This document shows positions 1 to 5,483 of a stretch of DNA of 5,937 nt, piece after piece. The position numbers were made by a program, and so were the translations under genes. The stretch covers positions 1 to 5,937 of the forward strand of contig JANYAG010000060.1 in the NCBI GenBank assembly GCA_025361465.1, in the 5' to 3' direction. The stretch's first letter is position 1, and each line of letters begins with the position of its first letter. This DNA comes from Gemmatimonadota bacterium (lineage in GTDB: Bacteria; Gemmatimonadota; Gemmatimonadetes; Gemmatimonadales; GWC2-71-9). The notes below the pieces were generated by a model. It had not been told where the DNA came from. It did not search any database and saw only the letters and a program-made list of their open reading frames with translations.

Positions 1-34
1 GACCACGCATGCCCTTCGCTGCGCTCAGGGCGAC
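1..34. repeat. Intergenic direct repeat, copy 1 (REP-like)
   Basis: This 34-bp unit matches the copy at 48-81 at 31 of 34 positions; the differences are at unit positions 11, 21 and 31. Its core, read on the minus strand, is CCCTGAGCGCAGCGAAGGG, an imperfect palindrome with CCCT/AGGG ends that could form a short interrupted hairpin. Cores of the form CCTGAGCG-AGCGAAGG are, to my knowledge, recurrent intergenic elements in several environmental bacterial phyla. The unit starts at the first base of the window, so the array may continue to the left. Confidence 0.85.
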
Positions 35-47
35 TCCTGCACTGCCC

Positions 48-81
48 GACCACGCATCCCCTTCGCTTCGCTCAGGGTGAC
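48..81. repeat. Intergenic direct repeat, copy 2 (REP-like)
   Basis: This is the second 34-bp copy, 47 bp after copy 1 and separated from it by a 13-bp spacer. On the minus strand its core reads CCCTGAGCGAAGCGAAGGG. It lies 37 bp past the stop codon of the minus-strand lipoprotein gene, so it would be in the 3' untranslated part of that operon's transcript. No T-run follows the hairpin core, so it is not a canonical intrinsic terminator, although a role in 3'-end stability or attenuation is possible. Confidence 0.85.
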
Positions 82-103
82 GGTGGTGAAATACTACCGA
101 TGC

Positions 104-116
104 CGCTCAGGACGAC
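104..116. repeat. Truncated third copy of the intergenic repeat
   Basis: Thirteen bases match the right end of the 34-bp repeat (unit positions 22-34) at 12 of 13 positions. The fragment lies 1 bp from the stop codon of the lipoprotein gene. It could be the remnant of an older copy; because it is short, chance similarity is not excluded. Confidence 0.45.
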
Positions 117-117
117 C

Positions 118-1116
118 TTATGGCAAGCTCAGCGTGATATCCGGCCCGCCCCTTGGCTTGAGGATCCAGGTACCATCGCCCTTCGGCACCAGCACGCCGC
201 GGACGGTGATGGCGAGCCCCGGTCGCCAGACGGTGCGGGGAATCCCCAGCAGCGAGTCGACCACCACATCGGTCGTGACCGTGAGGTCGGCCGGGTCGGC
301 GATGCGCACCAGGAAATCGGGCCCGGTGGTGAGGGTATCGGTGATCCTGGCGCCGGTGATCAGAACGAGCGCCGCGTCAAGGGTGCCGTTCTTGGCGTTG
401 TGCGCCTCGACCACGGTGGTTGGTGCAGCGATCGGCGCCAATTGCGTGCCCAGGGAGGTGAAGAGGCCGGCGAGGAGCACCGGCTGGCCGAGCGAGGTTC
501 CGCTGGTGCCGACCACCAGCACCGAATCGCCGACGTTGTTGCCGGTGCGGCCGGCGCGATGGCGCGCACTGGTGATCCGGATCCGGCCAGACGGGTCGCT
601 GACGTACGCGCTCGAGTCATGGAAGTACTGCAGGGCCGACACGACCACGCCGCGGATCATCACTCGGCGCCCGGCGGCCATGGCCCTGGCCTGCGCGATG
701 GTGACTTCACGATAGCCGAAGCGCACCTGCCGTGCCGCGAGGTTCGAGTCGCCGCGCGCGAGGACACGCAGGATGCCGGTGTCCCCCACGACGACGCCAA
801 CGCTGTCATTCAAGGCGTGACGATCGACCGACACGCGCCAGCTGCCCAGCGGCACGGAATCAAAGGTCGCCAACCCATGCGAGTCAGTGGTCGCCACCCG
901 CAACGTGTCGGTGCCGCCAGCCGCCAGCAACGAAACGTGCGCCCCCTGGAAGAGCGAATCGGCCAGGGTGTAACTCTGCGAGCCGTCACCATCGAAGTAC
1001 ACCTGCACCACCACTCTGCCAGTCCCAAAGGCCGGCAGCGTCATCGTGTCACCGGCATTGCTGCACCCGGCAGCGAGGGCGAGCGCACCCGTCAGCAGGA
1101 GAAGTCGGCTGCGCAT
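118..1116 (-). CDS. Outer-membrane lipoprotein with prealbumin-like and tandem OB-fold-like domains
   Basis: A 332-residue predicted lipoprotein. Residues 1-17 are a short signal peptide (basic MRSR, then a Leu/Ala core) ending in a lipobox-like AAGC, with Cys18 as the lipidated residue and the only cysteine in the protein. Ser19 at +2 rather than Asp favours outer-membrane sorting. Residues 33-100 resemble an SdrD-B/prealbumin-like beta domain (VYFDGDGSQSYTLADSLFQG, then a TTDSHGLATFDSVPLGSW stretch). Residues about 136-225 look like an OB-fold (VMIRGVVVS, then SSAYVSDPSGRIRI, then VGDSVLVVGT), and about 245-330 like a second one (LVLITGARITDT, then ITVRGVLVPKGDGTWIL), reminiscent of DUF5689/YhcR-type surface proteins. 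The ATG follows the receptor stop by 2 bp and has a GGAG at 8-nt spacing, so it is translationally coupled to the receptor. It is probably a surface-exposed partner of that receptor. No catalytic motif is visible. Domain names rest on pattern memory. Confidence 0.85.
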   Translation of the reverse strand: MRSRLLLLTGALALAAGCSNAGDTMTLPAFGTGRVVVQVYFDGDGSQSYTLADSLFQGAHVSLLAAGGTDTLRVATTDSHGLATFDSVPLGSWRVSVDRHALNDSVGVVVGDTGILRVLARGDSNLAARQVRFGYREVTIAQARAMAAGRRVMIRGVVVSALQYFHDSSAYVSDPSGRIRITSARHRAGRTGNNVGDSVLVVGTSGTSLGQPVLLAGLFTSLGTQLAPIAAPTTVVEAHNAKNGTLDAALVLITGARITDTLTTGPDFLVRIADPADLTVTTDVVVDSLLGIPRTVWRPGLAITVRGVLVPKGDGTWILKPRGGPDITLSLP

Positions 1117-1118
1117 GA

Positions 1119-4118
1119 TCAGTTCTCCATCCGGAAACCGATGCGAATGGCGCGAGGTTCTCCGCGCCGACTCAGCAGCTTCCCGAAATTGTCATTGGCC
1201 ACGAGCGGCAATACCAGTTGCCCGGCACTGTTGTAGGTCAGACTTCCCGCGGCATCGACGAGGACCGCCGCATGATCGAAGAGGCCGACATCGGTCGAGA
1301 CGACATTGAACGCGTCGACCAGCAGCGAGACGGGATGGGAGCCCCCGATCGGCAGCTTGACGCCAAGGTGAAGATCGAGCGATTGCACCGCCGGATCGCG
1401 GCAGGAGTTTCGAACCGCAAAGAAGGACGCCGGAGCAGTGAGGCACGAGTGCTGTGCCACCAGTCCCGACATGCCGGTGATCGACGCCAGCAGCGGCGCC
1501 GGATCGTTGCCCACCGCACCGTCGCCATTGGCATCGACACCCCGCGCAAAGCCAGGCGTGAAGGGCAGTCCCGAGCGGTAGCGATAGCGCCCCGAGAGCG
1601 AGATGGCGCCGGCGGCGTACTCCATCATCCCGGAGAAGCGGCTCGGCACGTCGAAGTCCGACCGTCCTTCATCCCAGCTGCTGAGTCCGGTGCTGGTCGG
1701 GAACGGCGAGAGCTGGTCGGCGACATCGTTGCTGAGTTGCCCCGGCAGGTTGTCCTTCGTGCGGGACCAGGTGTACGAGACGTTCATCGTGAGGCCGCGG
1801 GCCATGCGTCGTTCGAGCGCGGCGCCAACCTCGGTGTAGTCGGCAAACCCGGTGGACGACAGCAGATAGGCCATGTCGACGTTGCGGAAGCGCCGGTTCG
1901 AGCCGACCGCCGGCGTCAACAGCGCGTTGTACTGCTCGAGGGTGCCGTAGATGGGACGGAAATCCGACCCGGTACTGACCGGTGTCTGGATCAGGTTGAG
2001 GTCGGCACGACGCAGCAGGTAGTCGGTGTGGTCATACGCCGCATGCAGCGACAGGGTGACATCCTGCCCCAAGCGGTGGGTCAGCGAGGCGTCGCCCTTG
2101 AAGGCGCGCGGCGATTTCACGCCCTGATTGAAGAAGGTGAGCGTGGGCCTGACCACCGGCGTCGCGGCTGCGGTAGTGCTGGGCCACGTCAGGGTGCCTG
2201 TCGCCCGCTGCACGGTGACGCCGCCGGCGTTCTGGATCGCCTCGGTCAGCGCCGAGAGATCGAGCGGCACCGGAACAAGACCGGCATCGATACGAAGGAC
2301 GGTGGTGCCGGCCGCGTCGGCCGTCCAGACCATCCCGCCGCGGGGGCCGAGTCGTCCACTGCCGACAGGCTGCAGGGTGTTGTTGAGCCCTGCGGCTGCC
2401 GCCCAAGTGACATCAGGCGTGATCAAGGCCTTCGGGAACTTCTGGGCATCGAGTCGCACACCACCGATCAGCTGCAGCCGGGGAGTGGCCTGCCAGCTGT
2501 CCTGGAGGGCGAATGACGGGTACGACACTGCCACCGACGGAGCCGTACCAGTACGCGTGCTCTGCACAAAGGCACCCCGCCCTGCCGCAAACGAGGCCAC
2601 ATCGCCAAACTCAAAGCGGGCGACGCCGTAGGGGAGCCAATCGTTGGTCACACTGCGCCGGCTGATATCGACGACACCCTTCACCAGGTGGGCGCCGAGC
2701 GTGAAGGTCGCCGCTTCAGTGAGCTGCAGCTGCGTGTCCTTGAAGAGTCCAGGAACCGTGGCCGACCCGCCGATCGCCAGGCCGTCGCCGACCAGCCCGG
2801 TGTAGGGCACGGCCGAGCCCGTCCAGTCGCGGTGGCTGCTCCGAACGCCAAGCCGCGTCTCACTGATCCAGTCATCGCCCGAGGTGGTCACGGCTGCAGC
2901 GAGGGAGAGGTCATTCGCTTCGAGGCGTCCACCGGCACCATTGCTGAGTTCATTGCCGACAAGCGGATTGTTTTCCGACCATGACGCCATGCCGGCGCGA
3001 ACCGCCAGCGACGTGCTGCGGCCGAATCGCCAGTCGAAGCGGCCGAGGGCATTGCCACCCTTCCAGGTGCGAACCGTCGGCGCCAGCCATGACGCGACGT
3101 CGCCGTGCCCGAGCGTCTGCACCGCCGAGCGAATCGCGACGCTGGGATCGCTGCCGCCAACCGCAACTTCAAACGGGTTTGCGCTCGGCTCGGCCAATTG
3201 CCGGTACTCAGCGCGAAGTGACCACGAGCCGGTATCTCCCTTGATCGAACCCGAGGCGCGCAGGCCACCCTCGAACGACGACGCGGTCGAATCGGCCGGG
3301 TTGTCGGCCTTGCGGCCACCGAGCTTGGCGCTGCTGTAGGCAAACCAGGGAAGCACGCTGGCCGCCCCCGTCCCCGGGCGGGTGGACCCGGTCAGGATCG
3401 CGCCCGTTGCACCGGGCCATTCGACGTCGCGGCCGAAACCGATCAGTGACACCTGGTCGAACGCGTCGCGCGCGAAGAGCGGCGCACTGGCTGGTTCGGT
3501 CCGAATTCCCGGATGGCGAAAGAGCAACTCGTCCATTCCGTCGATAACGAGGTGCGACTCGCTGCCGGGGCGACCATTGGCACTGGCGGCAAATCCGTTT
3601 CTCCCGTCACGCGGCGCATCGACCTCGGGGAATCCTCGTGAGACATCGGTCAGGTCGCGGCGACGATCGAGGGTGTTGAGCTCGCTGCCGATGACGACAC
3701 GATCCACCCCGCTCCGCGCCTGGAAGAGCGACGCGGAACGTTCGTCAACCGTGTTTCCGGGGGCCCCCCGGACAAGCCGCACCGACAGAGCCGCCATCCC
3801 GCCGCCGGCGATCACCAGTCCAGTGGTGCGGAGCGGCCGGTAGCCGAGCTGTTCGGTCAAGAGCGAGTAGCGACCCGGCGGTACGACGGAGAAAACCACC
3901 ACCCCCCGGGAGTCCGTGCTCTGTACCAGGAAGGCGGTGCTGCCCTTCTCCAGCGTGGCGCTCACCCCGGGCAGGGGCATCCCGCGTTCGTCTAGGACCG
4001 TGGCGGTAAGCCCACCTGTGGTGAGGCTCTGGGCTGGAAGCGGATGGTGGCTGGCGGCCAGACAGAACGCCGTGATTGCCAGGGCTTTCCGCGCCGTGCC
4101 GGGCCAAAAGGAGGTCAT
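1119..4118 (-). CDS. Oar-like TonB-dependent-receptor-family outer-membrane protein
   Basis: A 999-residue outer-membrane receptor. I chose the ATG at 4118 over an in-frame TTG one codon upstream. Residues 1-29 are a Sec signal peptide (KALAITAFCLAAS core, cleavage probably at LPA-Q). Residues about 35-117 are a carboxypeptidase-regulatory-like beta domain (ERGMPLPGVSATLEKG, then VVPPGRYSLLTEQLGY). Residues about 129-249 resemble a plug domain (ANGRPGSESHLVIDGMDELL, with D193-G194). The rest is an extended aromatic-rich beta-barrel. Near the end come YRYRSGLPFTP, a calcium-loop-like DANGDG (862-867) and an NSC-RDP stretch, all typical in my experience of Oar-like receptors. Cys892 and Cys906 are the only cysteines of the mature protein and could form a disulfide. 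I see no clear TonB box, and the last residues (FRMEN) do not end in the usual terminal aromatic. It is first in an operon with the lipoprotein gene. The substrate cannot be inferred from sequence. Confidence 0.93.
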   Translation of the reverse strand: MTSFWPGTARKALAITAFCLAASHHPLPAQSLTTGGLTATVLDERGMPLPGVSATLEKGSTAFLVQSTDSRGVVVFSVVPPGRYSLLTEQLGYRPLRTTGLVIAGGGMAALSVRLVRGAPGNTVDERSASLFQARSGVDRVVIGSELNTLDRRRDLTDVSRGFPEVDAPRDGRNGFAASANGRPGSESHLVIDGMDELLFRHPGIRTEPASAPLFARDAFDQVSLIGFGRDVEWPGATGAILTGSTRPGTGAASVLPWFAYSSAKLGGRKADNPADSTASSFEGGLRASGSIKGDTGSWSLRAEYRQLAEPSANPFEVAVGGSDPSVAIRSAVQTLGHGDVASWLAPTVRTWKGGNALGRFDWRFGRSTSLAVRAGMASWSENNPLVGNELSNGAGGRLEANDLSLAAAVTTSGDDWISETRLGVRSSHRDWTGSAVPYTGLVGDGLAIGGSATVPGLFKDTQLQLTEAATFTLGAHLVKGVVDISRRSVTNDWLPYGVARFEFGDVASFAAGRGAFVQSTRTGTAPSVAVSYPSFALQDSWQATPRLQLIGGVRLDAQKFPKALITPDVTWAAAAGLNNTLQPVGSGRLGPRGGMVWTADAAGTTVLRIDAGLVPVPLDLSALTEAIQNAGGVTVQRATGTLTWPSTTAAATPVVRPTLTFFNQGVKSPRAFKGDASLTHRLGQDVTLSLHAAYDHTDYLLRRADLNLIQTPVSTGSDFRPIYGTLEQYNALLTPAVGSNRRFRNVDMAYLLSSTGFADYTEVGAALERRMARGLTMNVSYTWSRTKDNLPGQLSNDVADQLSPFPTSTGLSSWDEGRSDFDVPSRFSGMMEYAAGAISLSGRYRYRSGLPFTPGFARGVDANGDGAVGNDPAPLLASITGMSGLVAQHSCLTAPASFFAVRNSCRDPAVQSLDLHLGVKLPIGGSHPVSLLVDAFNVVSTDVGLFDHAAVLVDAAGSLTYNSAGQLVLPLVANDNFGKLLSRRGEPRAIRIGFRMEN
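1125..1128 (-). promoter_or_regulatory. Ribosome binding site of the lipoprotein gene, inside the receptor gene
   Basis: GGAG lies 8 nt upstream of the lipoprotein ATG. It sits within the last codons of the receptor gene (ATG GAG AAC TGA, encoding Met-Glu-Asn-stop). Ribosomes ending on the receptor therefore terminate on top of the next start site, which supports coupled, roughly stoichiometric synthesis. Confidence 0.7.
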
Positions 4119-4154
4119 CAACTTGCTATCCCGGGTACGGGGGTCAGGATCGGT

Positions 4155-4172
4155 CGGCCGAGGGTCCGGCCG
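4155..4172 (-). promoter_or_regulatory. GC-rich inverted repeat in the receptor leader (hairpin or operator)
   Basis: Two CGGCCG hexamers (4155-4160 and 4167-4172) flank a 6-nt loop and form a perfect 6-bp all-GC stem; a G-U pair can extend it inward on the minus-strand RNA. If transcription starts near 4180, the stem lies in the 5' leader of the receptor mRNA, about 37 nt before its ATG. The segment 4155-4171 also recurs, with a 2-bp deletion, at 4209-4223. It could be an RNA stem affecting translation or a protein-binding site. In such GC-rich DNA it could also be fortuitous. Confidence 0.4.
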
Positions 4173-4190
4173 GTAGAGACCCCACAGGAG

Positions 4191-4206
4191 TGCAGGAGCG
4201 GTGCCA
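4191..4206 (-). promoter_or_regulatory. Candidate sigma-54 (-24/-12) promoter of the receptor-lipoprotein operon
   Basis: Read on the minus strand, the site is TGGCAC-CGCTC-CTGCA. The established sigma-54 consensus is YTGGCACG-N4-TTGCW. Here the -24 block is exact, including the preceding pyrimidine. The GG-N10-GC core has exact spacing, and the mismatches are one base after the -24 block and the first T of TTGC. The predicted transcript would start near 4180 and carry a leader of about 62 nt before the receptor ATG at 4118. The divergently encoded NtrC-type regulator makes a sigma-54 promoter here plausible. No convincing sigma-70 promoter is visible in this direction. Confidence 0.5.
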
Positions 4207-4208
4207 GA

Positions 4209-4223
4209 CGGCCGAGGCCGGCC
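4209..4223. repeat. Second copy of the CGGCCGAGG..CCGGCC direct repeat
   Basis: This is CGGCCGAGG followed by CCGGCC. The same two blocks, with two extra bases between them, occur at 4155-4171, 54 bp away. The right part contains the 10-bp perfect palindrome AGGCCGGCCT (4215-4224). The two copies flank the candidate -24/-12 element, which would suit an operator pair. The low complexity of GC-rich sequence tempers this reading. Confidence 0.35.
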
Positions 4224-4257
4224 TGACCGACCGGGCCGAATCTGGGGGCGTGTCGAT

Positions 4258-4287
4258 ATGTCACACCGGCGGTTCTGGGTGCATATT
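4258..4287 (+). promoter_or_regulatory. Weak sigma-70-like promoter candidate for the kinase-regulator operon
   Basis: ATGTCA (4258-4263) matches TTGACA at 4 of 6 positions, and CATATT (4282-4287) matches TATAAT at 4 of 6, with an 18-bp spacer. Transcription from it would begin around 4294-4299, that is, at or a few bases before the kinase ATG at 4299, giving a leaderless or nearly leaderless mRNA. This agrees with the absence of a Shine-Dalgarno sequence there. The match is weak; the AT-rich island in otherwise GC-rich DNA is the main support. Confidence 0.25.
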
Positions 4288-4298
4288 CAACCCCAACC
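4271..4298. promoter_or_regulatory. Imperfect dyad abutting the kinase start codon; candidate regulator-binding site
   Basis: The dyad reads GGTT-ct-GGGT-N9-ACCC-c-AACC, so eight half-site bases pair on each side with a one-base asymmetry. Its centre is the AT-rich gcatattca. It ends immediately before the kinase ATG and covers the candidate -10 of the kinase promoter. Its centre is about 105 bp upstream of the start site predicted for the divergent sigma-54 promoter, within the usual distance range of activator sites for that sigma factor. It contains GGTGCA (4278-4283), one half of the known NtrC site TGCACY-N5-GGTGCA, but the other half is not at the expected spacing. Confidence 0.45.
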
Positions 4299-5483
4299 AT
4301 GCCACGGCTTTCCTTCCGCGTCCGTCTCTTCCTCGCCCTGCTGCTGGTGAGCGCCATCCCCCTGGCGGTCGCGACGGTGTCGGGGATTCTGGTGTTCTAC
4401 CGAACCCAGGACCTCCAATCCGCCAACCAACTTGGGGCAGTCAGCTTCACCTGGAACACCCTGAAGAGCGAACTCAATCACTCCAATTTCCTGAGCCCGG
4501 GAGCGCGCGACGCGACCGCCCGCCACGACAGCGCGCTGGTCGAGTACGCCCGCCTGCGCAACATGTCCGTCGCCTCCGCCGCCAGCCTCAAGGCGATCAC
4601 GGGGTGGATCGTCGCGATGATCACCATCAGCATGCTGTTCATCGTGGCGATCACTGGCACGCTGCTCTCCGGCGGTTTCTCGGGACCGCTGGAAGAGGTG
4701 CTCGACTGGACCCGCCGGATCCGCCGGCGCGAGCCGCTACCGGTCAGTGACAGCAACCGCGGGCCGGCCGAGTTCGCCACGCTGCGCGAAGCACTGCGCG
4801 ACATGCAGAGCGGCCTCGAGCAGGCCCGCGCCGGGGAACTCGAAGCCGAGCGGTTGCGGGCGTTCAGCGAGGTGGCCCGCCGCGTGGCGCACGAGATGAA
4901 GAACCCACTGACACCAATTCGCCTCGCCGTGATGCAACTCTCGCGCACCGCCTCGCCCGAAACGCGCGAAGTGCTCGACGTCATCGCGGTCGAATCGGCG
5001 CGACTGGAAGTCATGGCGCGCGAGTTCGCTGAACTCGGCCGCCTCCCCGAGGGTGTCGCGGCGCCGGTGGACCTGCCCGAGTTGCTTGACGACCTGCTCA
5101 AGAGCACCGTACCCGAATCGATGGCACGCCGGCTCGAGGTGGGGGAAGGCGTCACACCGATCACCGGCTATTACGACCCGCTGCGGCGCGCCTACAGCAA
5201 CCTGTTGCGCAACGCGGTGGAAGCGTGTCACGGCCGAGGTTCCATTGCAGTGTCGATCACGCGAGTTGAGGGCACGATCGAAGTCTCCGTCGCCGACAAC
5301 GGACCTGGCATCGCCTTTGACCGGCGCGAGGTGATCTTCCAGCCCTACTACACCGAGAAGGGCGACGGCACCGGTCTCGGCCTCACCATCGTGCGGCAAA
5401 CACTGGAGCAACACCAGGGCAGTGTCACGGTCACCGAGACGCCCGGCGGCGGCGCCACATTCATGACGCGGATCCCGGCATGA
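4299..5483 (+). CDS. Compact NtrY-like membrane sensor histidine kinase
   Basis: A 394-residue sensor kinase that autophosphorylates on a histidine and passes the phosphate to the regulator encoded next. Transmembrane segments lie at about 9-33 and 102-124, enclosing a periplasmic loop of about 68 residues with no recognisable fold. A HAMP linker follows (about 125-175). The dimerisation/phosphoacceptor helix carries AHEMKNPLTPIRL with His198; HE-KNPLTPI is the H-box style of NtrY-type kinases. The ATPase domain shows the N-box NLLRNAVEA (Asn305), the G1 box DNGPGI (333-338), the F-box IFQPYYTEK and the G2 box GDGTGLGL (355-362). All catalytic motifs are intact, so it should be active. Classical NtrY proteins are longer and have a PAS domain; none is seen here. 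The ATG at 4299 gives a proper N-terminal membrane segment but has no Shine-Dalgarno. The signal is unknown; an NtrB-like assignment is less likely given the two membrane segments. Confidence 0.95.
   Translation: MPRLSFRVRLFLALLLVSAIPLAVATVSGILVFYRTQDLQSANQLGAVSFTWNTLKSELNHSNFLSPGARDATARHDSALVEYARLRNMSVASAASLKAITGWIVAMITISMLFIVAITGTLLSGGFSGPLEEVLDWTRRIRRREPLPVSDSNRGPAEFATLREALRDMQSGLEQARAGELEAERLRAFSEVARRVAHEMKNPLTPIRLAVMQLSRTASPETREVLDVIAVESARLEVMAREFAELGRLPEGVAAPVDLPELLDDLLKSTVPESMARRLEVGEGVTPITGYYDPLRRAYSNLLRNAVEACHGRGSIAVSITRVEGTIEVSVADNGPGIAFDRREVIFQPYYTEKGDGTGLGLTIVRQTLEQHQGSVTVTETPGGGATFMTRIPA

Noticed and set aside
1..117. CRISPR array or intrinsic terminator in the repeat region
   Set aside because: There are only two full copies with a 13-bp spacer, and the spacing and palindromic core fit REP-like elements, not CRISPR. 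No U-run follows a stable stem, so a canonical terminator is not supported.
100..2516. Long plus-strand open frames (100-1236 and 1218-2516) opposite the lipoprotein and receptor genes
   Set aside because: Their codons are in exact register with the minus-strand codons, so a stop would need TTA, CTA or TCA on the coding strand, which are rare in GC-rich genes. The proteins are Arg/His/Gly-rich, low in recognisable motifs and lack plausible starts.
4106..4176. Perfect Shine-Dalgarno (AAAAGGAGGT) on the plus strand, 7 nt before a TTG opening a 17-codon frame ending at 4176
   Set aside because: It lies partly over the receptor start codons on the other strand, uses TTG, encodes a Gly/Ser/Arg peptide with no motif, and has no evident plus-strand promoter. 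It is recorded as a curiosity of the sequence only.
4258..4283. A full NtrC-binding site (TGCACC-N5-GGTGCA)
   Set aside because: Only GGTGCA at 4278-4283 is present; the bases at the partner position are CGGCGG. A CACC-N10-GGTG pairing exists but does not have the known spacing.
4652..4667. Another TGGCAC inside the kinase gene as a sigma-54 site
   Set aside because: The downstream half (GCTGCTCTCC) lacks TGC at the right spacing, and the site is inside a coding region. It is a reminder that TGGCAC alone occurs by chance.
4299..5483. Minus-strand frames opposite the kinase (for example 4478-5164 and 4737-5414)
   Set aside because: The plus frame has every histidine kinase motif in order and overlaps the regulator start in the usual ATGA manner; the opposite frames are Ser/Arg-rich or His/Gln-rich shadows.
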